From the NCBI GenBank assembly GCA_002390845.1, contig DGQT01000044.1, forward strand, positions 1 through 44,622: a stretch of 44,622 bases of DNA, in the 5' to 3' direction. This DNA comes from Chitinophagaceae bacterium UBA4407. Lineage in GTDB: Bacteria > Bacteroidota > Bacteroidia > Chitinophagales > Chitinophagaceae. The notes under the pieces were generated by a model that saw only the letters and a program-made list of their open reading frames with translations, did no database searches and had not been told where the DNA came from. Below are positions 7,658-17,049 of this stretch, in pieces (position 1 is the stretch's first letter; each line of letters begins with the position of its first letter). Position numbers and translations under genes: made by a program.

Positions 7658-10600
7658 GAAAATGTTTACTGATATGGGCATTATTATTTGCTACAGTGTA
7701 TGTAAATGCGCAAGTGTACAATAATGAATGGATCGATTACAGCAAGAACTATTACAAATTTAAAGTTGGCACTGACGGCTTATACCGGATCAACCAAAGC
7801 ACACTTGCTTCACTACAGGTAGGTTTGGGTAATATACCCTGCGAGCAGTTTCAGCTATGGAGAAATGGTGTAGAGATTCCAATATATACAAGTGTCACCT
7901 CAGGAGTATTGCCTGTTAACGGATATATTGAATTTTGGGGAAAGCGGAATGACGGCAAGCCCGATAAAGCTTTGTACAAAAATGCTGCGAACCAGTTCTC
8001 AGATGTATTGAGCCTGGAAACAGATACTGCTGCTTATTTTTTAACCGTGAACGCTACCGGCAACAATCTACGCATAGCTGACGCTGTAAATGATATTGCC
8101 AATAATACACTTGCTCCTGAACCCTATTTCATGTATGATTACAGGGTTGACTACCAACAGCAGATTAATTTGGGAAAGGCGGTGAATTTTGGGGAGAATG
8201 TTTATTCTTCAACTTATGACGTAGGTGAGTTTTGGGCCAGCTATGATATTTCGCCCGGAAACCCATTACAATTTATTACAGATACTTTACAAATTGCAAA
8301 TAATGGCCCTGATGCATCTCTCGATGTAAGTTTTGCAGGAAACTCTTACCAGGGCAGCAACCGCACCGTAAAGGCTGACATAAATGGGACTAACATTATA
8401 ACCAACAATAATGTTATTAGTATGAATGCTGCTGTTCTTAGCGCGCAGGTTCCACTTTCAATTTTAAACAAGGCTACAGCAGCTTTTAGTTTCACAGATG
8501 TAAATGCTCAATCAACATTTGATCGTATTGTGGTTGGTTTCATTAACCTTAAATACCCACGGCTTTTTAATTTTGGCAATAAAACCAATTTTGAATTTGT
8601 ATTACCAGCCACAACGCAGGGTAATTATTTAGAGATCAGTAATTTCAGGTGGAACAATGCAGTTGCACCCGTTTTATATGACCTTACCAACAATAAAAGA
8701 TATACTGCAAATACAAGTCAGGCGGGTGTTTTAAGATTTGCATTACCGCAAAGTGCATTAGAAAGGAAACTGGTTTTAGTAAGTGAAGATGCCACCAATG
8801 CAATTGCTGTAAATAATTTGGTTAAGCGCAATTTTGTTGATTATGCAACGACTGTTAACCAGGGAGATTATTTAATTATTTCGAATAAAATATTAACAGC
8901 ATCAGGAGTTGTTGATCAATACAGGGATTATCGCAATAGCTCAACGGGTGGCAGTTTCAATGCAAAAGTTATTGATATAGACGAAATCGTTGACCAGTTT
9001 GCATTTGGTATAAAATTGCATCCCATAAGTATAAAGAACTTTTTGAAATTTGCCCGGAACAGGTTTGCTGTTGTACCAAAGTTTAGTTTCCTCGTTGGTA
9101 AGGCCGTAACTTATAATGAATTCAGGGTAAATGAAAATTCACCTTTCGCAAATAAACTTAACCTGGTGCCAACTTTTGGCTGGCCTGCATCGGATAACCT
9201 GCTTGCTTCAGATAACTACGATCCTGTACCTGCAACGCCAGTTGGAAGGCTTTCGGCGATAACCCCTGAAGAAGTATTAACCTACCTGGAAAAAATCAAG
9301 ACCTACGAACTGGCACAGCAAAGTACGGTTCAAACAATAGAGAATAAGGGATGGATGAAAACAATGGTACATGTTGTAGGAGCCAATGATCCTGGTTTAG
9401 ATTACCTGGGTACTTACCTGAATAATTACAGGGATATTATACAAGGGCCTTTGTATGGGGCGAATGTTTCTACTTTCAGCAGGCTTACTACCGGCCCTGA
9501 AACACCCGTTACAAATGCTTTGATGACGGATCTTTTTAATAATGGTATCAGTCTGATCAATTATTTCGGGCACTCGGCTGCAACAGCTTTGGATTATAAC
9601 CTTAACTCACCGGCACAGTTCCATAACTATGGTAAATACCCTGTGTTTATGGTTAATGGTTGTAACGCCGGTAATATCTATTCTTACGATACTTCAAGGC
9701 TTTCATTAATAACATCGCTTTCTGAAAATTTTGTCTTGGCAAAAGACAGGGGTGCGATTGCATTTATTGCAAGTTCTCATTTTGGTGTAGCAAATTATCT
9801 CGATGCATATAACAGAGGATTTTACAGTTCATTATCAGACACCGGATATGATAAAGCGGTGGCCGAAAATATGAAAAGTGCTGCTACTTTTCTACTGGCG
9901 CAAAGAGTAACACTTGATTCAACCACACGCTACCTGCATGCTGAAGAAAATATATTGCATGGTGATCCTGCTTTAAAAATTAATCCACATGCAAAACCAG
10001 ATTATGTTGTAGAAGATCCCAAAGTAATTATAAGCCCTTCATTCATTTCAGTTGCAGATAACAATTTCAATGTAAAAGCATACTTCTACAATATTGGCAG
10101 ATCAACATCCGATTCTGTATCTGTACTAATTAAACGACAATACCCGGATGGCACTATCGTCTCTTTGGTTGATAAAAAACTTAAATCTTTCGCCTTTATT
10201 GACTCTGTTGTACTCACAGTGCCTGTTATTCCCTCTAAAGATATTGGTACTAATAAGCTTATTGTTAGTATTGACAATGCAAATGAATTTGATGAATTAA
10301 GTGAGCTCAACAATAGTATCACAAAAACATTCGTGGTTTATTCAGATGAGCTAAAACCTGTTTATCCATATAATTTCAGTATTGTAAACAGAAGCAATAT
10401 CAAACTTATTGCTTCTACTGCAAATCCGCTGGCAACTGTGAAACAGTATGTAATGCAGATTGATACTACTGAATTATTTAATTCATCACTAAGGTACAGT
10501 GAAACGGTTACCTCAGTGGGTGGTATCCTGGAATTTAATCCTGGTATAGCTTTCAGGGACAGTACCGTTTATTACTGGCGTGTTGCACCTGTATCCACAA

Positions 10601-12783
10601 ATGGTAATAACATCTGGAACACCAGCAGCTTTGTTTACCTGCCGGGAAGTAGTTTTGGGTACAACCAGTCGCATTTATACCAGCATCTGAAATCAGGTGA
10701 TGAACGGATTTATATTGACAGTTTCAATCGAAAATGGATGTTCGCCCCACGATTGTCTGCATTTAAGATTATCAATTCAGTCTTCTCAAGTCTTTATAAT
10801 ATACCTGCGGACTTCATGATTCAAATAAATGGAGCAACGGTTACCGCAAGTGCGTGTTTGGGGCATTCGGTTATATTTAATGTATTTGATCCTGTAACAT
10901 TGCAACCTTTATATAACCAATCAATACCTTCTGTTATACCTTCAGGAACATATGGTAATTTTATGGGAAGTGCAAATACCTGCAGCGTAAACGGCCCTAT
11001 TGGCACTGAATATAATTTTGAATTTTCTTATTTAGATTCAACGAATTCAGGGCAGGCAGCAGGGAGAAGGTTAATGCGTGACTTTATGGACTGGGTACCC
11101 AATGGTTATATTGTTACTGCAAGGGTAATATTAAATGATGAAGGTGGTGTATTTACTACACAACCTTATGTTGATAAATGGAAAAATGATGAGTTGTATT
11201 ATGGTGTGGGAAACACAGCATATCAGCGCCTTATAGATGCTGGATTTACTGGTTTCAATAATTATACGTATCCCCGCATCTGGTCATTTATTTATAAAAA
11301 AAATACACCTGTATTTTCACCGCAATGGAAATTATCTGAGGGGCTGACTGATCAGATTGCCTTGCAAATGGATATAGCATCACCAGATACACTTGGCTAT
11401 ATTACATCTCCGGCATTTGGCCCGGCTGTTGCCTGGAAACAGGTAAAATGGAGAGGATCATCCGCTGATGTAAAAACCGGTGATCTTGCAACTGTGGATG
11501 TTGTCGGAGTGTCTTCCACTGGCACTGAGACGGTTTTATATACACTTTCAACTCAACAGCAGGATTTTGATATTTCATCTGTTAGTGTAATACAATATCC
11601 TTTTCTTAAACTGCGTATGCGAAATGCAGACAGCATTAACCTTACACCTTACCAGTTAAGATACTGGCGCATATTGTACGATCCTGTGCCCGAAGGTGCC
11701 CTTGCTCCTAATATTCTGTACAGTTTTAAGGACACTTTGAACCTTGGTGAACAATCCACGTTTACAATTGCATTTAAAAATATTAGTGACGTACCTTTTA
11801 CTGACAGTATTAAAGTAAACCTTAGTGTTACTGATGCCTCAAATGTATCCAACAGCTTATTTGTTCCGCGTTTAAAGAAATTAAATCCCGGTGATACTGC
11901 TACAATCTCCTATTTAATTGACTCGAAGAATTTTAATGGAAAAAACAATCTTTTCCTCGATGTAAATCCTGATAATAACCAGCCCGAGCAATATCATTTC
12001 AACAATTTTCTCTATAAAGATTTTTCAGTAGCAACTGATGATTTCAAACCAATACTTGATGTTACATTCGATGGAATTCATATACTGAATAACGATATTG
12101 TTTCCTCGCAGCCGCATATACTCATCAAATTAAAAGATGAATCAAAATACCTTTTGCTAAACGATACGGCACTGATGAATGTACAACTGCAATATCCCGA
12201 TGGCACTTTGCGCAGGTTCTATTTCAATAACGACACACTGCGCTTTACACCTGCAACACAAGGCGGTACAGACAATACTGCAACGGTAGATTTTAACCCT
12301 TATTTCCTCGAAGATGGAACCTACCACCTGATTGTGCACGGGCAAGACCAAAAAGGTAACAATGCTGGTGGAGCTGATTATATTGTATCATTTCAGGTGT
12401 ATAACAAACCGATGATCAGTAATATGTTCAATTATCCAAATCCATTTACAACATCAACCGCATTTGTATTTACCATTACCGGCAGCCAATTGCCTCAAAA
12501 TATAAGAATACAGGTATTAACCATCACCGGTAAAATTGTAAAAGAAATTACAAAAGACCAGCTTGGGCCACTCCGCATTGGTCGCAATATCACAGAATAT
12601 AAATGGGATGGCACCGACATGTATGGCCAAAAACTGGCAAACGGAGTTTACCTGTACCGCGTAATTACAAACCTTAATGGCAACAAACTCGATAAATTTC
12701 CGTCTTACGGGTCCGATGGCTCTGAAATAAATACTGATAAATATTTCAACAAAGGCTATGGAAAAATGTATTTAATGAGGTGA
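7654..12783 (+). CDS. porU: T9SS sortase PorU, C25-family cysteine peptidase
   Basis: PorU is the cell-surface sortase that removes the C-terminal sorting domain of T9SS cargo and attaches the cargo to the outer membrane. The protein has 1709 residues, longer than the Porphyromonas enzyme. A signal peptide (MRKCLLIWALLF ... VNAQ) comes first. The C25 (gingipain-like) domain lies around residues 400-770 and contains the catalytic dyad: His640 in NYFGHSA and Cys670 in NGCNAGN, with the usual spacing of about 30. A long Ig-like region follows. The C-terminus (about 1590-1709, from NYPNPF, with a FlgD-like WDGTDMYGQ) resembles a sorting domain; the family is known to keep this domain uncleaved. 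Translation is coupled to porV by a 4-base overlap. Confidence 0.93.
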   Translation: MRKCLLIWALLFATVYVNAQVYNNEWIDYSKNYYKFKVGTDGLYRINQSTLASLQVGLGNIPCEQFQLWRNGVEIPIYTSVTSGVLPVNGYIEFWGKRNDGKPDKALYKNAANQFSDVLSLETDTAAYFLTVNATGNNLRIADAVNDIANNTLAPEPYFMYDYRVDYQQQINLGKAVNFGENVYSSTYDVGEFWASYDISPGNPLQFITDTLQIANNGPDASLDVSFAGNSYQGSNRTVKADINGTNIITNNNVISMNAAVLSAQVPLSILNKATAAFSFTDVNAQSTFDRIVVGFINLKYPRLFNFGNKTNFEFVLPATTQGNYLEISNFRWNNAVAPVLYDLTNNKRYTANTSQAGVLRFALPQSALERKLVLVSEDATNAIAVNNLVKRNFVDYATTVNQGDYLIISNKILTASGVVDQYRDYRNSSTGGSFNAKVIDIDEIVDQFAFGIKLHPISIKNFLKFARNRFAVVPKFSFLVGKAVTYNEFRVNENSPFANKLNLVPTFGWPASDNLLASDNYDPVPATPVGRLSAITPEEVLTYLEKIKTYELAQQSTVQTIENKGWMKTMVHVVGANDPGLDYLGTYLNNYRDIIQGPLYGANVSTFSRLTTGPETPVTNALMTDLFNNGISLINYFGHSAATALDYNLNSPAQFHNYGKYPVFMVNGCNAGNIYSYDTSRLSLITSLSENFVLAKDRGAIAFIASSHFGVANYLDAYNRGFYSSLSDTGYDKAVAENMKSAATFLLAQRVTLDSTTRYLHAEENILHGDPALKINPHAKPDYVVEDPKVIISPSFISVADNNFNVKAYFYNIGRSTSDSVSVLIKRQYPDGTIVSLVDKKLKSFAFIDSVVLTVPVIPSKDIGTNKLIVSIDNANEFDELSELNNSITKTFVVYSDELKPVYPYNFSIVNRSNIKLIASTANPLATVKQYVMQIDTTELFNSSLRYSETVTSVGGILEFNPGIAFRDSTVYYWRVAPVSTNGNNIWNTSSFVYLPGSSFGYNQSHLYQHLKSGDERIYIDSFNRKWMFAPRLSAFKIINSVFSSLYNIPADFMIQINGATVTASACLGHSVIFNVFDPVTLQPLYNQSIPSVIPSGTYGNFMGSANTCSVNGPIGTEYNFEFSYLDSTNSGQAAGRRLMRDFMDWVPNGYIVTARVILNDEGGVFTTQPYVDKWKNDELYYGVGNTAYQRLIDAGFTGFNNYTYPRIWSFIYKKNTPVFSPQWKLSEGLTDQIALQMDIASPDTLGYITSPAFGPAVAWKQVKWRGSSADVKTGDLATVDVVGVSSTGTETVLYTLSTQQQDFDISSVSVIQYPFLKLRMRNADSINLTPYQLRYWRILYDPVPEGALAPNILYSFKDTLNLGEQSTFTIAFKNISDVPFTDSIKVNLSVTDASNVSNSLFVPRLKKLNPGDTATISYLIDSKNFNGKNNLFLDVNPDNNQPEQYHFNNFLYKDFSVATDDFKPILDVTFDGIHILNNDIVSSQPHILIKLKDESKYLLLNDTALMNVQLQYPDGTLRRFYFNNDTLRFTPATQGGTDNTATVDFNPYFLEDGTYHLIVHGQDQKGNNAGGADYIVSFQVYNKPMISNMFNYPNPFTTSTAFVFTITGSQLPQNIRIQVLTITGKIVKEITKDQLGPLRIGRNITEYKWDGTDMYGQKLANGVYLYRVITNLNGNKLDKFPSYGSDGSEINTDKYFNKGYGKMYLMR

Positions 12784-12793
12784 TATTTGCAAT

Positions 12794-13171
12794 ATGAATA
12801 AAGTAGGCATCGGATCAAGGGTTTTAAATTTTCTCGTAGATACAATATTGATTTTCATCATTACTTATCTTGTAAACAGCGTATGGGTATTTTACGCCTT
12901 GTACTACCATGTTTATTATCTTCAGTTCCCGTATATTTTTATTATAGTGCAATTCGTTTATTATTTTTTCTTTGAATCGCTCTTCAGCCGAAGCCCCGGC
13001 AAATGGCTTACTTATTGTAAAGTTGTAAATTCAAAAAAAGGTAAACCCTCCTTTTTACAGTTTCTTGTAAGAAGCCTTACCAGGTTAATTCCAATCGATT
13101 GTTTTTTTATTCCTTTCCTGGATAAACCCCTTCACGATTACCTCAGCAAAACAGATGTAGTTGAAGTTTAA
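12794..13171 (+). CDS. RDD-family small membrane protein
   Basis: The product has 125 residues with three hydrophobic helices. The RDD signature is visible: Arg and Asp in SRVLNFLVDTILI near the N-terminus, then SPGKWLTYCKVVN followed by a conserved basic stretch (FLVRSLTRLIPID). The family is widespread in inner membranes and its biochemical role is mostly unknown; some members have been linked to Na+ tolerance. It starts 10 bases after the porU stop, so it is very likely cotranscribed with porV-porU. I know of no proven link between this family and T9SS. Confidence 0.8.
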   Translation: MNKVGIGSRVLNFLVDTILIFIITYLVNSVWVFYALYYHVYYLQFPYIFIIVQFVYYFFFESLFSRSPGKWLTYCKVVNSKKGKPSFLQFLVRSLTRLIPIDCFFIPFLDKPLHDYLSKTDVVEV

Positions 13172-13191
13172 GATAAATACAAAAAATATTT

Positions 13192-13240
13192 ATGAACCGG
13201 CCTTTCTGTTCTTTGTGAGGCATTTGTTGCGTCGCACTCT
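13192..13240 (+). repeat. Dispersed intergenic element, core variant A
   Basis: ATGAACCGGCC, then TGTGAGGCATTTGTTGCG and TCGCACTCTT, 20 bases after the RDD stop. Downstream TTTATTGAGCAAAGCG matches the inner box of the family. It belongs to the 553-base gap 13172-13724, which also holds a terminator, a long variant C copy and the glnS promoter. Confidence 0.65.
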
Positions 13241-13404
13241 TCGGCAGCCATAGCTTTATTGAGCAAAGCGAAGAAAAAAGCGACGGCATGCCTTGTACTG
13301 CATTATTACTGAACTTTAAAACAGCCGTAAAAATTATATATTCTGGCATCATACTTGCCACAGAATAAATCTGTTGGCGCTGTCAACTGTTAACCTATGA
13401 AGTG

Positions 13405-13435
13405 GCCACCTGTAAATACAGGTGGCTTTTTGTTG
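13405..13435 (+). terminator. Rho-independent terminator of the porV-porU-RDD operon
   Basis: A 10-base perfect stem (GCCACCTGTA and its complement) around AA is followed by TTTTTGTTGT. It lies 234 bases after the RDD stop codon, beyond the variant A element. Confidence 0.8.
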
Positions 13436-13508
13436 TAAATACCCTTTTGCAAAAATTAAGCAACACTGCAAAGATTGTTGAATAGCATTGTTGCCGGTGC
13501 AGTGTGCG

Positions 13509-13630
13509 ATCCCGAAATGAATTCGGGACGGGCTGCCACGCTTCGCTTAAATGTCGCCATGTAAATGGAACTTTGAAACGAGCGTGGCAAGAAAAGCTTC
13601 ATAGTAATTTGATTGCCGGGTTCAAAAAAA
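13509..13630 (-). repeat. Dispersed intergenic element, full-length variant C
   Basis: Read on minus: a T-run with TGAACCCGGC, TTACTATGAAGCTTTTC, then the C core TTGCCACGCTCGTTTC, an AAGTTCC box, CATGGCGACATTTAAGCG, AGCGTGGCAGCC and a CCCGAATTCATTTCGGG hairpin. The copy contains two internal stems: TGCCACGCT pairing with AGCGTGGCA 40 bases away, and CCCGAA/TTCGGG. It is the best-preserved C copy in the window and lies upstream of glnS. Confidence 0.75.
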
Positions 13631-13696
13631 TTTGGGTATTCAAACAACCATTTTGTTAACCTTATCATAAGTACCGCAAGGTTAAAGCCGATTCCT

Positions 13697-13704
13697 TATT
13701 TTTG
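13697..13704 (+). promoter_or_regulatory. Candidate -7 promoter box for glnS
   Basis: TATTTTTG is an exact match to TAnnTTTG and ends 20 bases before the glnS ATG. A -33 element is not obvious. Confidence 0.45.
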
Positions 13705-13724
13705 TCGTCCTTGAAAATAAAAGT

Positions 13725-15389
13725 ATGAGCGAAGAGAAAAGTTTGAATTTTATTGAGGAGATCGTTGAAGAAGATCTTAAAGCCGGGAAATATAAAACCA
13801 TTCTTACGCGTTTTCCGCCGGAACCAAATGGCTATCTGCATATTGGTCATGCCAAAAGTATTTGCCTGAATTTTGGGCTTGCAAAAAAATATGGTGGTGC
13901 TACCAATCTGCGCTTCGATGATACCAACCCGGTTAAAGAAGAAACAGAATATGTAGATAGTATTAAAGAAGATGTACAGTGGCTGGGTTTTAATTGGGCC
14001 AATGAATTTTATGCCAGTGATTATTTTGAACAGTTATACCAATTCGCTGTAACGCTTATACAGAAAGGGTTGGCGTATGTTGATGATAGCAGCAGCGAAG
14101 CCATTGCCGAACAAAAAGGCACACCCACACAGCCAGGCGTAGAGAATGAATTCCGCAACAGAACTATTGAAGAAAACCTGCAGCTTTTTGCTGAAATGCG
14201 TGCAGGTAAATATACAGATGGCGAAAAAGTTTTACGTGCAAAAATAGACATGGCTGCATCGAACATGCACATGCGGGATCCCTTGCTTTATCGTATAAAA
14301 CATGCGCACCACCACCGCACAGGCGATGCATGGTGTATTTATCCAATGTATGATTTTGCACATGGCCAGAGTGACTCCATTGAAAAAATCACACACTCCA
14401 TCTGCACATTGGAATTTGTGCCGCACCGCGAATTGTACGATTGGCTTATTGAAAAGTTGGAAATATTTCCTTCCCGCCAATACGAATTTGCAAGGCTTAA
14501 TATGACCTACACCGTAATGAGCAAACGCAAGTTGCTGCAATTGGTAAACGAAGGTCATGTTACTGGTTGGGACGATCCCCGTATGCCTACCATAAGCGCC
14601 TTCAGAAGGCGTGGTTTTACGCCAGAAAGTATCCGTGAATTCTGCGATAGGATTGGTGTTGCCAAACGCGACAACCTGATAGATTTTGGATTGCTTGAAT
14701 TTTGCTTACGCGAACAATTGAATAAAATAGCGCTGCGCAGGATGGTGGTATTCGATCCTTTAAAAGTTGTAATTACCAATTACGAAGAAGGCAAAACAGA
14801 GATGTTTGCAAGTGAAGACAATCCGGAAGTGGAAGTAAAAACTTACCGCGATGTTCCCTTCTGCAAAGAGTTATATATAGAGCGTGATGATTTTATGGAA
14901 GTGCCTTCAAAAAAATATTTCCGTCTGGCACCCGGGGCAATGGTTCGTTTAAAAAGTGCGTACATCATAAAATGTGATGCGATAGTAAAAGATGATACGG
15001 GCAACATTACAGAGGTGCAATGCTCGTATATTCCAGAAAGCAAAAGCGGTAACGATACCTCAGAAATAAAAGTAAAAGGCACCTTGCATTGGGTAAGTGC
15101 TTTGCACGCAGTACCTGTTGAAGTGCGTTTATACGATCGTCTTTTTAAGTCAGAAAATGTAGGTGCAGAAGAAGGAGATTTTAAAGACTACATTAACCCT
15201 GATTCGTTGCAGGTAATTGAAAATGCATATGCAGAGCCGGCTTTACACGAAGCTAAGTTTAATGAGCGTTACCAGTTTCTGCGCAAAGGTTATTTTAGTA
15301 CGGATAAAGATACCAGTTCAAAGATCGTTTTCAACAGAACGGTTACACTAAAAGATACGTGGGCAAAGGAACAGAAGAAGGGTGAATAG
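13725..15389 (+). CDS. glnS: Glutamine--tRNA ligase
   Basis: A class I aminoacyl-tRNA synthetase that charges tRNA-Gln in the cytoplasm. At 554 residues it has standard length for bacterial GlnRS. The HIGH motif is His39-Ile-Gly-His42 after the GlnRS-type FPPEPNGYL, and the KMSKS equivalent is MSKR at 265-268. The C-terminal half (about 340-554) is the two-barrel anticodon-binding region, with LGPAMVR-like LAPGAMVRLKSAY. The sequence follows GlnRS rather than GltX throughout. It has its own promoter box at 13697 and a strong terminator at 15418, so it is probably a single-gene unit. Confidence 0.95.
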   Translation: MSEEKSLNFIEEIVEEDLKAGKYKTILTRFPPEPNGYLHIGHAKSICLNFGLAKKYGGATNLRFDDTNPVKEETEYVDSIKEDVQWLGFNWANEFYASDYFEQLYQFAVTLIQKGLAYVDDSSSEAIAEQKGTPTQPGVENEFRNRTIEENLQLFAEMRAGKYTDGEKVLRAKIDMAASNMHMRDPLLYRIKHAHHHRTGDAWCIYPMYDFAHGQSDSIEKITHSICTLEFVPHRELYDWLIEKLEIFPSRQYEFARLNMTYTVMSKRKLLQLVNEGHVTGWDDPRMPTISAFRRRGFTPESIREFCDRIGVAKRDNLIDFGLLEFCLREQLNKIALRRMVVFDPLKVVITNYEEGKTEMFASEDNPEVEVKTYRDVPFCKELYIERDDFMEVPSKKYFRLAPGAMVRLKSAYIIKCDAIVKDDTGNITEVQCSYIPESKSGNDTSEIKVKGTLHWVSALHAVPVEVRLYDRLFKSENVGAEEGDFKDYINPDSLQVIENAYAEPALHEAKFNERYQFLRKGYFSTDKDTSSKIVFNRTVTLKDTWAKEQKKGE

Positions 15390-15417
15390 TTGATTGTTTT
15401 AAATATTTTAATAAAAT

Positions 15418-15443
15418 GCCGCATGTTTACTGCGGCTTTTTTT
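15418..15443 (+). terminator. Rho-independent terminator of glnS
   Basis: GCCGCA, a 7-base loop, TGCGGC and then seven T. It begins 28 bases after the glnS stop codon. Confidence 0.9.
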
Positions 15444-15449
15444 ATGTAA

Positions 15450-15502
15450 CGGGCAGGAGAATTACTATTAAGCTTTTGTTGTGTCACTCACTTGTACGTT
15501 CT
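15450..15502 (+). repeat. Dispersed intergenic element, core variant B
   Basis: CGGGCAGGAG, ATTACTATTAAGCTTTTGTTG, then GTGTCACTCACTTG and TACGTTC. It starts right after the glnS terminator and ends about 50 bases before the tilS ATG. A reading frame open through it would give tilS a false N-terminal extension. Confidence 0.75.
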
Positions 15503-15553
15503 GTAATTCTATGCAGCACATCAACTTCACAAGGCATTACTTATTTTTACCAA

Positions 15554-16903
15554 ATGTTATTTAAGAGGTTTCAACAAAACTGGAAAGTGCAATTCAATCA
15601 TCTTTCAACTTCGAACTGTCATTTATTATTAGCAGTTAGTGGTGGCATAGATAGTATTGTATTAACAGATCTCATATCAAAGGCTGGGTTTGATTTTACA
15701 ATCGCTCACTGCAATTTTCAACTGAGAGAGGAGGAAAGCGAAAGAGATGAAGTATTTGTAAGATCACTGGGAGAAAAATGCAATAAAGAAGTTTTAGTAA
15801 AGCGATTTAATACAAAAGAGCACGCAGTGTTAAGTAAACTTTCCGTACAGGAAGCAGCGCGAAACCTGCGCTACCAATGGTTTCAGGAAGTTCTCGCGAC
15901 AAACTACAAACTACAAACTATAAACCTGCTTGCAACTGCTCATCATGCAAATGATAATATAGAAACATTATTAAATAATTTTTTTCGGGGCACAGGTATT
16001 AGTGGGCTGCATGGAATTCTACCAAAGCTGAATAATATTATTCGTCCATTATTGTTTGCAAAGCGTGAGGAAATTGAAACATACGCCAATGAAAATAATT
16101 TGGGCTGGGTAGAAGATTCTTCCAATACTTCGGAAAAATACACAAGGAATTTATTCCGCTTAAAAATAATTCCTGAAATAAAAGAAGTGTATCAGAATGT
16201 AGAAGACAATCTTCTTAACAGCATTGAAAGATTTAAAGAAACAGAAATTTTATACCATCAAGCCATTGCTTTACATAAAAAGAAACTGGTTGAACAAAAA
16301 GGAAATGAAGTTCATATTCCTATTCTTAAACTGCAGAAATCTGAACCATTACATTCAATCATGTGGGAAATCATCAAAGATTTTGGTTTCAATGCCCAAC
16401 AGGTTAATGAAGTAAAAAAGCTTTTCATTGCAGAAAACGGAAGTTATGTTGCATCGGCATCTTACCGGATTATTAGAAACCGTAACTGGCTTATCATTGC
16501 ACCTTTGAAGGCAAAAGCAGCTCAAAATATTTTAATTGAAAAAGATGAAAAGATGATCGTTTTTGAAAACGGAATTTTAGAATTAGAATCGCTTTTAACC
16601 ACAAACTGTAAACTGCAAAATACAAACTCAATTGCTTGCCTTGATGCTGCTGAAATAAAATTCCCGTTACTGCTAAGAAAATGGAAACAGGGCGATTATT
16701 TTTACCCGCTCGGCATGCAGAAAAAAAAGAAATTGAGTAAGTTTTTCATTGATCTTAAATTATCCAAAACAGATAAAGAAAAAGTTTGGGTAATTGAAAT
16801 GAATAAAAAAATCGCCTGGGTAATTGGCTACAGAATTGATGACAGATTTAAACTAACTGACAAAACAAAAAACGTTATTCGGCTTGCTTATAAAAACAGT
16901 TAG
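15554..16903 (+). CDS. tilS: tRNA(Ile)-lysidine synthetase TilS
   Basis: TilS attaches lysine to C34 of the CAU-anticodon isoleucine tRNA, using ATP. From the ATG at 15554 the protein has 449 residues. The PP-loop SGGIDS is at 29-34, the family motif HHANDNIETLLNNFFRGTG near 135-153, and the C-terminal substrate-binding domain (RKWKQGDYFYPLGM, near 374) ends the protein. The frame stays open 46 codons further upstream, but those codons come from the glnS terminator and a repeat element, so that start is rejected. Two in-frame heptamer arrays (15901-15928 and 16597-16631) encode TNYKLQT- and TTNCKLQNTN-like segments, which look like insertions. Confidence 0.92.
   Translation: MLFKRFQQNWKVQFNHLSTSNCHLLLAVSGGIDSIVLTDLISKAGFDFTIAHCNFQLREEESERDEVFVRSLGEKCNKEVLVKRFNTKEHAVLSKLSVQEAARNLRYQWFQEVLATNYKLQTINLLATAHHANDNIETLLNNFFRGTGISGLHGILPKLNNIIRPLLFAKREEIETYANENNLGWVEDSSNTSEKYTRNLFRLKIIPEIKEVYQNVEDNLLNSIERFKETEILYHQAIALHKKKLVEQKGNEVHIPILKLQKSEPLHSIMWEIIKDFGFNAQQVNEVKKLFIAENGSYVASASYRIIRNRNWLIIAPLKAKAAQNILIEKDEKMIVFENGILELESLLTTNCKLQNTNSIACLDAAEIKFPLLLRKWKQGDYFYPLGMQKKKKLSKFFIDLKLSKTDKEKVWVIEMNKKIAWVIGYRIDDRFKLTDKTKNVIRLAYKNS
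15901..15928 (+). repeat. Heptamer array inside tilS (4 units)
   Basis: Four consecutive 7-base units: AAACTAC twice, AAACTAT, AAACCTG. They lie within the tilS reading frame and encode roughly NYKLQTINL. The same AAACTAC word appears in hisS and upstream of rlmN. Confidence 0.7.
16597..16631 (+). repeat. Second heptamer array inside tilS (5 units)
   Basis: Five 7-base units beginning AACCACA, AACTGTA and ending AACTCAA, in one phase. They fall between the catalytic part and the C-terminal domain of TilS, likely in a surface loop. Confidence 0.6.
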
Positions 16904-17049
16904 CTATAAGGGATCGGGCTGTTAAAAGTTGAATATAACAACTACCCTTAAAAGAGTAAAATGCCAAAATAAATTCGGTCCAGCAAGTTTTCGGGAAACT
17001 AAGGCCTCATGCTTTTTCTACTGCCGAGCCAATAATAATTTCTGCATTA

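Noticed and set aside
12421..12780. PorU C-terminus as a cleavable cargo sorting domain
   Set aside because: It is a sorting-domain-like fold (NYPNPF, WDGTDMYGQ), but PorU-family proteins keep theirs, so it is not counted as T9SS cargo.
16936..16952. Possible terminator stem AGTTG/CAACT between tilS and the patatin gene
   Set aside because: Five base pairs only and no T tract on either strand.
16985..17040. Possible further dispersed element in the tilS-patatin gap
   Set aside because: Only GCCGAGCC and a CTCATGC-like stretch resemble the boxes; no core is present, and similarity is too low to count.
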